64,000 nucleotides of DNA from G963665925 sp963678925 (GTDB lineage: Bacteria > Bacillota > Clostridia > Peptostreptococcales > Acidaminobacteraceae). The stretch spans positions 4,030,001 to 4,094,000 of the forward strand of contig OY787533.1 of NCBI GenBank assembly GCA_963678925.1, in the 5' to 3' direction. The position numbers were made by a program, and so were the translations under genes. The notes beneath the pieces were generated by a model. That model was not told where the DNA came from and ran no database searches. It was given only the letters and a program-made list of their open reading frames with translations. Shown here piece after piece: positions 8,436 to 16,610 of the stretch (positions within the stretch are counted from its first letter, which is position 1; each line of letters opens with the position of its first letter).

Positions 8436-9534
8436 TAAATGCAGCATTCGTAAAACTGTGACTATTTCATTAGTTTCATTCATACTGCTTATAGTTGCGA
8501 CAGGGTGCAGTAGCCAGACCACTGAAGCCACAACAGATGAGACAGTTGTACAAGAGGAAGTACATGTCGTACAGACGTACGAGGTCAGTGTGGCTGCCTT
8601 TACGCATACACTGAATGTGACTGGTGAAGCTGAACCAAGCGAATCCGTGGATGTTACAGCAAAAATTAGTGGAGATATTGAGCTGCTCAAGGCCAACGTG
8701 GGTGATTATGTGGAGTCAGGTCAGGTCCTGGCACGAATTGATGATACACGTTATGCCTTGACTAAAGAAAAGGCGATACTTTCTGTATCGGTGGCACAGC
8801 TCGATTATGAACAGAAAAAGATGGATTTCGAGCGTTATGAAAAGTTATACGATCAAAATGCAGTTTCTCAAAAAGCGTATGAAACAGCAGTGAACGCATA
8901 TAAGGCTTCGGAGATTAGCTTGAAGGCAGCGCAAGCAGATTTGCGTTCTGCAGATATCAATTTGAGGGATACAGTGGTGACCGCGCCGATTGCTGGGTAT
9001 GTCAGTGCCAGAAATATGGATAAAGGGGAGAATATTAGTGCTGGAACAACAATATTCTCGATAATCAGCTTGGATCCTGTTGTGATTACCTCGGCAGTCG
9101 GGGAGGAAGTCGTTAACCAAGTCAAGCTTGGTATGCCGGTAGAAATAATGGTTGAGTCACTTGGCAACGATGTATTTATGGGTTCGGTAACTCAAATCAG
9201 CCCAGTTCAGAATAGTGCAAGGCTTTACTCAGTCAAGATTGAAGTTGCTAATGATAATTATAAAATTAAGTCAGGTATGTTTGCGCTTGCATCCATCATT
9301 CTATCTGAGGACATTGAAGGACTGGCAGTTCCAAAGGAAGCTGTCATGCATGAAGAAGGAATTGACTATGTATTTACAGTAGAGGGTAACAAATCGCTGC
9401 GTAGACAAGTAACTATTGGTGTTGGTGACGATTTGAAATATCAAATCAAGTCAGGTCTAGGTGCCGGAGATGTGGTTGTAATTGTTGGCCAACAGAATTT
9501 GATTGATGGTGCAAGGATTGAAATTGAAGAATAG
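8419..9534 (+). CDS. RND periplasmic-adaptor (membrane fusion) lipoprotein
   Basis: This membrane-fusion protein of about 371 residues has a signal peptide ending in a lipobox-like ATGC (about residue 30), so it is probably lipid-anchored outside the membrane. It has the usual order of half-lipoyl segment (VDVTAKISGDIELLKANVGD), a coiled-coil hairpin at about residues 105-185, the return lipoyl segment (TVVTAPIAGYVSARNM) and beta-barrel/membrane-proximal domains. GGAGG precedes ATG 8419, inside the 3' end of the pump gene. It works with the upstream RND pump. The gene order pump-then-adaptor is the reverse of the more common arrangement and of the second RND module in this window. Confidence 0.87.
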   Translation: MQKVFNKCSIRKTVTISLVSFILLIVATGCSSQTTEATTDETVVQEEVHVVQTYEVSVAAFTHTLNVTGEAEPSESVDVTAKISGDIELLKANVGDYVESGQVLARIDDTRYALTKEKAILSVSVAQLDYEQKKMDFERYEKLYDQNAVSQKAYETAVNAYKASEISLKAAQADLRSADINLRDTVVTAPIAGYVSARNMDKGENISAGTTIFSIISLDPVVITSAVGEEVVNQVKLGMPVEIMVESLGNDVFMGSVTQISPVQNSARLYSVKIEVANDNYKIKSGMFALASIILSEDIEGLAVPKEAVMHEEGIDYVFTVEGNKSLRRQVTIGVGDDLKYQIKSGLGAGDVVVIVGQQNLIDGARIEIEE

Positions 9535-9557
9535 GAAATTAGGCATACTAGATGATT

Positions 9558-10193
9558 TTACTTTGGAAAAGCGTTAAATTTAACTTCACTATATGCAAGT
9601 GGGACAATCCCCTCAATTACAGTTCGTCTTACAAAATTTAAGTCAAACTGTGAAAGATAATTATGGTATGTGGACTCGTTAAAGACTCTTTCAACTGGAT
9701 AACCAATTAGATTTAGAGACTTAATTATCATTCGGGACCGCAAGTTTTCACTATGTAGAAAGTTTGCAATAATGAGTTTACCATCCGGTTTGAGGACACG
9801 ACGAATTTCTTTTATGACAGCATCAGGATTTTTAAGAACGTGAAGCGCATTTGATAGTATTACCACATCATATGCGTCATTCTTAAATGATAAACTATCT
9901 GCATTAGAAATTGAGAAGTTTACATTTTGAAATTTTGCAAAATCCATATTGTGTCGTGCTGCCTGAATCATGGATGTAGAATTATCAATGGCGTCTATTG
10001 ATTTACAATAAGGACTGATTGAAAGGGATACCATACCAGTTCCTGTTGCCACTTCTAGAATTTTATCTGTATACTCGATAGATTTTATAATGTTCAAAGT
10101 CAAATCAGCATAGGAAGACTCGGCAGGAAATATCAATTTGCTATACACGCCGGCCCACTTGTTCCAAATATGCACATTATCATCGTAAGACAT
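9558..10193 (-). CDS. SAM-dependent class I methyltransferase
   Basis: This 211-residue methyltransferase has motif I LEVATGTGMVSLSIS (residues 44-58, SAM binding), an acidic motif II region (IDAIDNSTSMI), and YDVVILSNALHVLKNPD matching the post-motif of the Methyltransf_11/UbiE group. GGAGGTGA stands just before the ATG on the minus strand. It converges on the adaptor gene, from which it is separated by only 23 bp. The substrate could be a small molecule or a metabolite; nothing in the sequence decides it. Confidence 0.8.
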   Translation of the reverse strand: MSYDDNVHIWNKWAGVYSKLIFPAESSYADLTLNIIKSIEYTDKILEVATGTGMVSLSISPYCKSIDAIDNSTSMIQAARHNMDFAKFQNVNFSISNADSLSFKNDAYDVVILSNALHVLKNPDAVIKEIRRVLKPDGKLIIANFLHSENLRSRMIIKSLNLIGYPVERVFNESTYHNYLSQFDLNFVRRTVIEGIVPLAYSEVKFNAFPK

Positions 10194-10427
10194 AACGAGT
10201 CACCTCCATGTTACAGCTTTCTAAAATTACCAAACGGTCGGAAAGTATTATATCATGAGAAGTGGATTTGCGAAACTTATTGCAATCAATTATTGGCAAA
10301 ATGTGCATTTTAATTTAGAATAGGATGTAAGATGTTTTAGTTCAGGATTTGATTAGATTGAAGCTTGTAGAATGATTTGAACAAAGTTTTTTCGTTCCCC
10401 GAATTAACGTTAGGAGCTGAAGGTAAC

Positions 10428-10592
10428 ATGATTACAGTTTGTTATGCTAAATGTTCAAATAGGAGTATTGATAATGATGAAAAAACAATTCATGAAAGTA
10501 TAATTTCTGATGGTAGTGATCTGTATTTGTGCACAAAATGTGAGTATAGCAATAGTAAGTGTAAGTATTTTAAGGGGATTATAACGGTATGA
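10428..10592 (+). CDS. Small cysteine-rich protein (54 residues), unknown
   Basis: This is a short frame encoding a protein with five cysteines, arranged CYAKC near the N-terminus and CTKCEYSNSKC near the C-terminus. The pattern suggests a zinc ribbon or another metal site. The frame extends upstream to a TTG at 10377, but AGGAG lies about 12 bp before ATG 10428, so I take the shorter form. A strong hairpin terminator follows at 10656, which supports transcription. I do not recognise the family; it could be a DUF1540-like small metal-binding protein. Confidence 0.4.
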   Translation: MITVCYAKCSNRSIDNDEKTIHESIISDGSDLYLCTKCEYSNSKCKYFKGIITV

Positions 10593-10655
10593 TAATGGGG
10601 AAAATAATCAGTATAGAGTATTGAAATCCACAAAATCAAACGAATGAGAATAGCA

Positions 10656-10702
10656 AAGACCTTGATTCAGTACAGCATTTAGTACTGATTCGAGGTCTTT
10701 TT
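10656..10702 (+). terminator. Terminator after the cysteine-rich gene
   Basis: AAGACCT and AGGTCTT form the base of a long stem, with TCAGTA and AGTACTGA inside, followed by TTTTT. A-rich sequence before the stem means it may also work on the minus strand. Confidence 0.75.
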
Positions 10703-10788
10703 AATGGGGATCATACGATATTTCTATTTGTTCTGCATTCATAATGTTGATTCATGTACAAGATAAGAATTTCTTAATAAGCAAAAGG

Positions 10789-10830
10789 GTAACATAAGTT
10801 ACGATAGGGCTACGGAAATTGGCATATACT
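10789..10830 (+). promoter_or_regulatory. Promoter with GTAAC-N4-GTTAC dyad at -41.5
   Basis: The dyad GTAACATAAGTTAC occupies 10789-10802 and a -10 box TATACT occupies 10825-10830. If the last T is -7, the dyad is centred at -41.5, the position of class II CRP/FNR-type activators. No good -35 box is visible, as expected for an activator-dependent promoter. The same dyad and spacing recur at 18838, 28347 and, with one mismatch, 29096. Confidence 0.65.
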
Positions 10831-10924
10831 ATAAATAGAATTCTCGTACATTGTTTAGATGATGGAGAATTGAATCTACGTAAATGGAAATATGACAAAG
10901 GGCTAAACTATCTGGAGGTTACTG

Positions 10925-11575
10925 ATGATGATTGCTAAGAAACATGTTAGAAGTATACTGCAAATACTGTCTTTAATACTATTTGCTTTTTTAGTCATAG
11001 CTTCGAAGACGAAACTTTGGCTACTGCTATTCGTTGTGACAACACTTCTGACACCTTTTTTTGGAAGAATATACTGCGGGTACATGTGTCCGATGAATAC
11101 AGGCATGCGTTTGTCAGAAATTATTTCAAAAAAAACGAAAATCAGAACGAGCGCTATTCCCAAGTTTTTAAGTAGCAAGGTGTTAGGCTGGATTGTACTC
11201 TTAGTTTCAGTTGCGCTTATGATAGGGAGCAGGAAAATTTTTCATAGGGAATTTCCAGTTCTTATCGTACTGGTCGCTTTATCGATGTTTCTTGCATTAA
11301 GATATGAGTCGTGGGTCATTCATAATAATTTATGTCCGTTTGGAGCTATTCTGACACTTGTTGGAAGGAAATCATTCTTCAAGACACTTGTTGACACGGA
11401 TAAGTGTGTCGGCTGTAAGAAGTGTGAAAAGGTTTGTCATGCTAAAGCAATTCAAGTGAACATGGATACCAGAAGAGCATCAATAACACAAGCCCTATGT
11501 CATCAATGTCAGGAATGTACAAACATTTGTCCCGTGGATGCCATAACTTATAATATGAAAAATGATTCCCATTGA
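10925..11575 (+). CDS. NapH-like polyferredoxin membrane protein
   Basis: This 216-residue iron-sulfur membrane protein has about four transmembrane helices in residues 8-140 and a C-terminal ferredoxin domain with CVGCKKCEKVCHAKAI and CHQCQECTNICPVDAI, enough for two [4Fe-4S] clusters facing the cytoplasm. The membrane part carries YCGYMCPMN and NNLCPFGA, the paired CxxxCP/CPxG motifs of the NapH/CcoG/NosR-type Fer4_5 family, which pass electrons between the quinol pool and periplasmic or cytoplasmic redox enzymes. GGAGG precedes the ATG. The promoter carries the dyad shared with the hemerythrin and asr genes, which suggests a role in reductive stress defence. It appears to be a single-gene unit. 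Confidence 0.75.
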   Translation: MMIAKKHVRSILQILSLILFAFLVIASKTKLWLLLFVVTTLLTPFFGRIYCGYMCPMNTGMRLSEIISKKTKIRTSAIPKFLSSKVLGWIVLLVSVALMIGSRKIFHREFPVLIVLVALSMFLALRYESWVIHNNLCPFGAILTLVGRKSFFKTLVDTDKCVGCKKCEKVCHAKAIQVNMDTRRASITQALCHQCQECTNICPVDAITYNMKNDSH

Positions 11576-11663
11576 TAAAATGGATTGAAATAGGGTAGAT
11601 ATCTTCTAAGCGTAATACTGTGCCAATAGACTAAGAACACACAGCTACGAAAGGAGGCTTCAA

Positions 11664-12812
11664 ATGAAAAAAGCAAATATACTGATTGTGGATGATGAAG
11701 CGAGCAGTTTGAAACTGCTGTCTAGGATGCTTCAAAATAAAGGCTTTCATGTAAGAACGCTTCCTAATGGTGAACTGGCTCTAAAATCTATAGAAAATCA
11801 TCTGCCAGATATTCTTTTATTGGATGTTGGGCTTCCTGGGATAGATGGATTTGAAGTTTGTAGACGTGTAAAACAAATGAAGAAGGGGAGTAATTTACCG
11901 GTTATTTTTATCAGTGCCTATGATGATTCTGAACATATTGAGAAGGGATACAAGTCAGGCGCAGTTGACTTTATCCGCAAACCATTTAGCAAGTTCGAAG
12001 TATATCAAAAAATCAATCTGCATCTAAACAGCACGCAGTATGAAAATGAACTGGAAATACTACTGACAGAGACTGTACTGGGGAGTATACGATCCTTACT
12101 GGATATTTTAGGATTTATGAATCCAGATTTATATTCTCGTTCAAACCGTTTAGCAAGATTAATGTGTAGAATGGTTGAATCATTATCACTTGAAAATGCA
12201 TGGTTGTACGAAACTGCCGCACTTTTGATACATTTGGATGAGATTATTTATTCAACAGAGGTTCAGAAAGAAACTGATACTTATACTGGAACAACAGATG
12301 AAAGCGTGATTAGAAGTAGACCACATATATCAGAAATTATGGATAGCGTACCTAGAATGAATAGTGTTGCAGCAATGATGGACGGAAAGCTGAGTCACAA
12401 TTTGCTTGACGAACGCTATGAAGTCGATTTCAATACATTGTCAGTTGAAAATAAGGGCCGTATACTTATTAAACTATTGACAAGGTATGAGGCGTTGCTT
12501 ATCAATGATATCGAGTATAAAATGATTAAGCATTTTTTAGAAAAAGAGTTTCGACAGCATATAAACCTCGTAGAAAGACTGATTTCCATTTTGGAAGAGG
12601 AGGAAGAAGTCAGAATTAGAAAAGTCAAAATTTCTGATTTAATGAGTGGCGATTTGATACATGCGGATATAAGAACTCAAGAAGGGATTCTTTTGATTGG
12701 TAGCGGAACCCAGCTTACTGCGAATCTACTGAGTATGCTTAGAAAATATTCGCGACATGAAAAGGTTGTTGAACCAATTTATATAAAACCTGGTTTGGTA
12801 ATTAAGCAATAA
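11664..12812 (+). CDS. Response regulator with degenerate HD-GYP-like output
   Basis: This 382-residue protein has an N-terminal receiver domain (residues 5-120) with the acidic pair DDE, the phospho-acceptor aspartate in ILLLDVGLPG, the switch threonine position taken by serine (FISAY) and lysine in IRKPF. Residues 140-310 resemble the fold of HD or HD-GYP domains (SRSNRLARLMCRMVESL, then LYETAALLIHLDEI), but the HD metal-binding dyad and the GYP motif are missing. The last 60 residues (VKISDLMSGDLIHADI, LLIGSGTQLT) match the segment found with HD-GYP and HDOD regulators. It probably acts by protein contacts rather than phosphodiesterase activity. AAAGGAGG sets the start, and a hairpin terminator follows. 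Confidence 0.75.
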   Translation: MKKANILIVDDEASSLKLLSRMLQNKGFHVRTLPNGELALKSIENHLPDILLLDVGLPGIDGFEVCRRVKQMKKGSNLPVIFISAYDDSEHIEKGYKSGAVDFIRKPFSKFEVYQKINLHLNSTQYENELEILLTETVLGSIRSLLDILGFMNPDLYSRSNRLARLMCRMVESLSLENAWLYETAALLIHLDEIIYSTEVQKETDTYTGTTDESVIRSRPHISEIMDSVPRMNSVAAMMDGKLSHNLLDERYEVDFNTLSVENKGRILIKLLTRYEALLINDIEYKMIKHFLEKEFRQHINLVERLISILEEEEEVRIRKVKISDLMSGDLIHADIRTQEGILLIGSGTQLTANLLSMLRKYSRHEKVVEPIYIKPGLVIKQ

Positions 12813-13728
12813 TATAATACAAGCATAAAACAGCTCAGTTGTAAAAACTGAGCCGTTTTCATTTTCAGCATGTTTAACATCGTTGGAATTGATGAAAATA
12901 ATTACTTTCAGCGATAATTCACTTATAGATTTCGGTTTCGAATACAAATAGCCTTGGTGGATGAAGCAGTTCATAGATTTTAGAGTGTCTGCCTGAGCCT
13001 CTGTCTCAACACCTTCAGCTATTACATTTATATTATAGATGGTTTTTAATGAGATAATCGCCTGTACCAATTTTATGTTTTTAGGATCATTGAATATTTC
13101 CTTTATGAAAGATTGATCGATTTTTAGTTCATCAATAGCCAGATGAGATAAATAACTTAATGAGGAGTAGCCGGTTCCAAAATCGTCAATTGATATGCTG
13201 AAGCCCATATTATGAATTACAGAAAGTATATCATATATATCAGTTACGTCTTTTATAAGGCTGTCTTCTGTAATTTCGAACATAATTTGCTGAGGATTAA
13301 CACCGCTATTCAGTATAAATTCTTTAATAAAAGGAATGAAACTTTCATGTGCCAAATGGATAGGTGATATGTTTATGGACAATTTAATTGAGTTGCCGTA
13401 TTTACGTATGAGCACAGGCAGATCTGCAATAGTCTTTTTTATGATGATCGAACGATTCGTTCATAATAGCAGTATCTAGTTGTTCCTTTAGTTTTTCTTT
13501 AAAGATGATTTTATCTTCAATCCATTGATCATATAGAATAATATTCTGACTGCAACTACCTTTTGTTTCTTCTAAAGCTAAATAAGCCTTGCTGATAAAG
13601 TGGCAATCTTCTCATCTTGACAATCTGTTTTAACAATTCCAACAGAATACTTTATATGAATGTCCAAGTTGAAATGGTTGTCGGGTGCCTTTGCAAGTAC
13701 GAGGAAATCGTGGAGTTTATCTTGTGTA
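12726..13728 (-). pseudogene. GGDEF-EAL protein gene, broken
   Basis: On the minus strand, 13415 down to 12726 encodes the C-terminal two thirds of an EAL c-di-GMP phosphodiesterase domain (SINISPIHLA, FEITEDSL, SIDDFGTGYSSLSYL, ELKIDQSF, VIAEGVET). Upstream, in other frames, are the end of a GGDEF domain (IKYSVGIVKTDCQDEKI, then a TAG) and the usual linker (KAYLALEETKGS, EQLDTAIMNESF). The EAL signature itself and about 40 surrounding residues are deleted. At least one frameshift and one stop interrupt the frame. The natural C-terminus is also lost, since the frame reads on into the convergent response-regulator gene. It is a decayed bifunctional c-di-GMP gene and should be inactive. Confidence 0.75.
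12831..12860 (+). terminator. Terminator of the response-regulator gene
   Basis: CAGCTCAGTT and AACTGAGCCG form a stem around GTAAA, followed by TTTTC. Confidence 0.7.
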
Positions 13729-13730
13729 GC

Positions 13731-13771
13731 GCTAAGTTACTAACTTAGCATTACGGTTGGCATTTTATACT
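13731..13771 (+). promoter_or_regulatory. Probable hcp promoter with perfect 19-bp palindrome
   Basis: GCTAAGTTACTAACTTAGC (13731-13749) is a perfect dyad around a single central base, with no T-tail, so it is more likely an operator than a terminator. A -10 box TATACT follows at 13766-13771, placing the palindrome over the -35 region. It differs from the GTAAC-N4-GTTAC dyad found at four other promoters here. The binding protein is unknown; a redox- or NO-sensing regulator would be expected for hcp. Confidence 0.5.
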
Positions 13772-13872
13772 TTTGATTTTGTAAAATAATGAGTACAAGT
13801 ACGAAATTCGGGTATCCAAAACATGGAAGATGTACATTACACATCATTTTTGCGATATTAGGAGGATAAGTT

Positions 13873-15501
13873 ATGAGCATGTTTTGTTATCAATGTCAGG
13901 AAACAGCAAGGAATACAGGCTGTACGGTAAAGGGTGTCTGTGGAAAGAATGAAGAGGTTGCAAAGTTACAGGACTTACTCATTTATACCTGTAAAGGGAT
14001 TGGTGAGATCGTCGTAAAAGGTAAGATGGATGCACAGTCTCTTACAGAAGCCAATCATGAAGTGTTAAAGAGCTTATTCATCACCATTACCAATGCCAAC
14101 TTTGATGAAGATGCAATTGAAAAACAAGTTCTTAATATGATCAAAATCCGGGATGGACTAAAAGCGAATGCTCAAGGAGCAAACCTGAATGAGGCAGCTC
14201 TGTTCACAGTAACAGACAGAGCATCGATGCTGGAAAAAGCAAGCGTGGTTGGTGTGCTCGCCACTGAAAATGAAGATGTACGCTCGCTGAGAGAGCTCAT
14301 TACATATGGTCTTAAGGGAATGGCGGCCTATACCCACCATGCACTCAATATTGGTAAAGAAAACATGGATATATACACATTCATGTATGAAGCGCTTGCA
14401 TCGCTTTTAAATGATGGCCTTTCGGCAGATGACCTCGTAGCACTGACACTCAAAACAGGTGAGTTTGGTGTTGCGGCAATGGCACTTCTTGATGAAGCCA
14501 ATACATCAAAATATGGCAACCCTGAAATCACAACTGTTGATATCGGTGTTCGAAGCAACCCGGGTATTCTGATTTCTGGGCATGACCTTACAGATCTTGA
14601 GCAGCTTATGGACCAGACCCAAGGGACTGGCGTAGATGTTTATACACATAGCGAAATGCTGCCGGCACACTACTATCCTTTCTTCAAGAAGTATGACAAT
14701 TTCGCAGGAAACTATGGTGGATCATGGTGGCGTCAGGTAGATGAGTTTGGACCATTCAACGGACCGGTACTCTTTACAACGAACTGTATTGTCCCTCCAA
14801 GAAAAGATGAAATCAGAGACCGTATCTTCACGACAGGCGCAGCTGGATTCCCAGGATGCGGCCATATTGTAGCAGATGAAAATGGCAAGAAGGATTTCTC
14901 TGAAATCATTGAAATGGCTAAAAAGTTGCCATCGCCAACAGAAATCGAAACGGGTTCTATTGTCGGCGGTTTCGCTCACAATCAAGTGCTGGCACTTGCA
15001 GACAAGGTAGTCGATGCAGTCAAGACTGGCGCTATTAAAAAATTCTTTGTTATGGCTGGCTGTGATGGTCGTATGAAGTCGCGTGAGTACTACACAGAGT
15101 TTGCGGAAAAACTGCCAAAGGACACAGTCATTTTAACTGCAGGCTGTGCTAAGTATAGATACAATAAGCTAAATCTTGGTGATATAGGTGGCATTCCACG
15201 TGTTCTAGATGCAGGTCAGTGTAATGATTCCTATTCACTTGCAGTCATTGCGCTTAAACTGAAGGAAGTCTTTGGACTAGACGATGTCAACGAACTGCCT
15301 ATTGCGTACAATATTGCTTGGTATGAGCAAAAGGCGGTTATTGTCCTCCTAGCACTCCTTTACTTAGGTGTTAAGAACATTCATCTAGGTCCAACACTAC
15401 CAGGTTTCCTTTCACCAAATGTTGCTAAAGTTCTTGTAGAGACGTTTGGTATCGCAGGTATTGGAACCGTAGAAGATGATGTTGAACTCTTTATGGGTTA
15501 G
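13873..15501 (+). CDS. hcp: Hydroxylamine reductase / hybrid cluster protein
   Basis: This 542-residue hybrid-cluster protein is known in vitro as a hydroxylamine reductase and in enterobacteria as a high-affinity NO reductase that protects against nitrosative stress. The N-terminal cubane ligands are C5, C8, C17 and C23 (CYQCQETARNTGC then GVC). The hybrid-cluster ligands are all visible: SGHDL, THSEML, TNCIVPP, GFPGCGH, AGCDGR, LTAGCAKY, AGQCNDS and YEQKAV. It is of the class I type common in anaerobes. AGGAGG precedes the ATG. No hcr-type reductase gene adjoins it, so electrons must come from elsewhere. It stands alone between a pseudogene and a hairpin. Confidence 0.96.
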   Translation: MSMFCYQCQETARNTGCTVKGVCGKNEEVAKLQDLLIYTCKGIGEIVVKGKMDAQSLTEANHEVLKSLFITITNANFDEDAIEKQVLNMIKIRDGLKANAQGANLNEAALFTVTDRASMLEKASVVGVLATENEDVRSLRELITYGLKGMAAYTHHALNIGKENMDIYTFMYEALASLLNDGLSADDLVALTLKTGEFGVAAMALLDEANTSKYGNPEITTVDIGVRSNPGILISGHDLTDLEQLMDQTQGTGVDVYTHSEMLPAHYYPFFKKYDNFAGNYGGSWWRQVDEFGPFNGPVLFTTNCIVPPRKDEIRDRIFTTGAAGFPGCGHIVADENGKKDFSEIIEMAKKLPSPTEIETGSIVGGFAHNQVLALADKVVDAVKTGAIKKFFVMAGCDGRMKSREYYTEFAEKLPKDTVILTAGCAKYRYNKLNLGDIGGIPRVLDAGQCNDSYSLAVIALKLKEVFGLDDVNELPIAYNIAWYEQKAVIVLLALLYLGVKNIHLGPTLPGFLSPNVAKVLVETFGIAGIGTVEDDVELFMG

Positions 15502-15529
15502 TCCCTAATGATATAAGGCAAAAAAGTAT

Positions 15530-15560
15530 CCCCCGAGCCTATGATTCATAAGTTCGGGGG
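15530..15560. terminator. Hairpin downstream of hcp
   Basis: CCCCCGA and TCGGGGG enclose TATG and CATA, giving a strong stem. The better T-run lies on the minus strand (complement of the A6 run before the stem), while the plus-strand tail is ATTAATT, so termination of hcp may be partial. Confidence 0.5.
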
Positions 15561-15580
15561 ATTAATTGAGAAGTAATTGA

Positions 15581-15994
15581 ATGATGCTGACGAATGATCA
15601 AAGTACTCAACTGCTGTCTGTTCTTCAAAGACGTTTTGACGCAAATAGAAGCAGGCATGGCGGTGTAAAATGGGAAGCTGTGAAAGAACGTTTGGAGGAG
15701 AACCCAGAGAATTGTGTTTCCCTTTATGAAATGGAAGTATCGGGTGGTGAGCCCGATGTTGTTGTTTTTGAACAAACTTCAGAAACGTATTGCTTTGTTG
15801 ACTGTGTTCAAGAAAGTCCTAGTGGAAGAAGAAGTCTATGTTATGACCAGGAAGCGCTTGAAAAGCGGCGTAAGAACAAACCGCACGGCAATGTGATGGA
15901 TAAAGCTGAGGCAATGGGCGTTGAGGTATCAACAGAAGCGCTATACCGTCTATTGCAGAAGTTTGGAGAATTTGATACCAAAACATCTAGTTAG
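15581..15994 (+). CDS. DUF4256 protein, ended early by TAG
   Basis: This 137-residue frame encodes the first three quarters of a DUF4256 protein, a family of unknown function (LYEMEVSGGEPDVV, VDCVQESPSGRRSLCYDQEALE, FGEFDTKTSS). In the family, as I recall it, a tryptophan follows TKTSS; here that codon is TAG (15992-15994), one base from TGG. The frame then stays open for 45 more codons that encode the expected C-terminus. So this is either a recent nonsense mutation, a sequencing error, or readthrough. The ribosome binding site is weak. Nearby genes give no hint of function. Confidence 0.65.
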   Translation: MMLTNDQSTQLLSVLQRRFDANRSRHGGVKWEAVKERLEENPENCVSLYEMEVSGGEPDVVVFEQTSETYCFVDCVQESPSGRRSLCYDQEALEKRRKNKPHGNVMDKAEAMGVEVSTEALYRLLQKFGEFDTKTSS

Positions 15995-16132
15995 GTTAAA
16001 ACACCTGATGAAATTAGAACATTAGGTGGTGCTATATTTTGCGATAGAAGATACAACCACGTATTTACATATCATAATGGAGCAGACTCATATTACAAGT
16101 CAAGAGGATTTAGGAGCATTTTAAAGGTGTAA
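15995..16132 (+). pseudogene. Cut-off C-terminal part of the DUF4256 gene
   Basis: It is in frame with the preceding gene, directly after the TAG, and encodes VKTPDEIRTLGGAIFCDRRY and then VFTYHNGADSYYKSRGFR up to a TAA. This matches the normal end of DUF4256 proteins. It has no start codon or ribosome binding site of its own. Confidence 0.65.
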
Positions 16133-16196
16133 AACCTGTTGACCTAAAATATAGAGTTGGTAAGAAGTTTGTAGATGAGTAAAAGGAGGTTCTTTA

Positions 16197-16610
16197 ATGA
16201 ATTTTAATCCCTATCTATTAATGGATGGAAATGCTGAACAAGCTATATTAAAGTATGCCCAAGCCTTTGGGGCTGAGTATCAAATTATGAATTTTAAAGA
16301 AGCACCACCAAATCCGGAATTCAAAATACCCGAGAGTATGATGGATTTAGTAATGCACGGTGAGGTCAGGTTGAAAAACCTAACCATCATGGTTTGTGAT
16401 GCCACACCTATGATGCCAATAGTAAAAGCGAATAATGTACAAGTTGCACTCACTTTGCTTAAGAATGATGAACTCGATTTAATATATAAAATTCTATCTG
16501 ATAGTGGACACGTTATCATGGAACCCCAAGAGACCTTTTTCGCAAAAAAATATGCATCGTTTACTGATATGTTTGGAGTTACATGGCAACTGATTGCTGA
16601 TGAACAGTAA
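16197..16610 (+). CDS. PhnB/VOC-superfamily glyoxalase-like protein
   Basis: This 137-residue protein belongs to the PhnB-like branch of the vicinal-oxygen-chelate superfamily. NFNPYLLMDGNAEQAILKY, a central MHGEVRLKNLTIMVCDA and the closing DMFGVTWQLI are typical. Members are often annotated by remote similarity to 3-demethylubiquinone methyltransferase, but most have no known reaction. AAAAGGAGG stands before the ATG. It is followed by an AraC regulator and may form a small unit with it. Confidence 0.8.
   Translation: MNFNPYLLMDGNAEQAILKYAQAFGAEYQIMNFKEAPPNPEFKIPESMMDLVMHGEVRLKNLTIMVCDATPMMPIVKANNVQVALTLLKNDELDLIYKILSDSGHVIMEPQETFFAKKYASFTDMFGVTWQLIADEQ

Larger units (their letters stand above)
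10593..10924. other. Intergenic stretch with terminator and regulated promoter
   Basis: This 332-bp gap holds a bidirectional-looking terminator (10656-10702) and a promoter with a CRP/FNR-like dyad (10789-10830), both listed separately. I see no other gene or repeat in it. Confidence 0.7.

Noticed and set aside
12831..12860. Hairpin between the response regulator and the EAL pseudogene as an operator
   Set aside because: It has a T-tail directly after the plus-strand gene and fits a terminator.
15530..15560. Hairpin after hcp as an operator for the DUF4256 gene
   Set aside because: It is GC-rich at its base, lies just after hcp and has a T-run on one strand, so a terminator or transcript-end hairpin is more likely.
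16133..16187. Short open stretch after the DUF4256 tail
   Set aside because: Sixteen codons (KPVDLKYRVGKKFVDE) with no start signal; too short to assign, probably chance or an old remnant.
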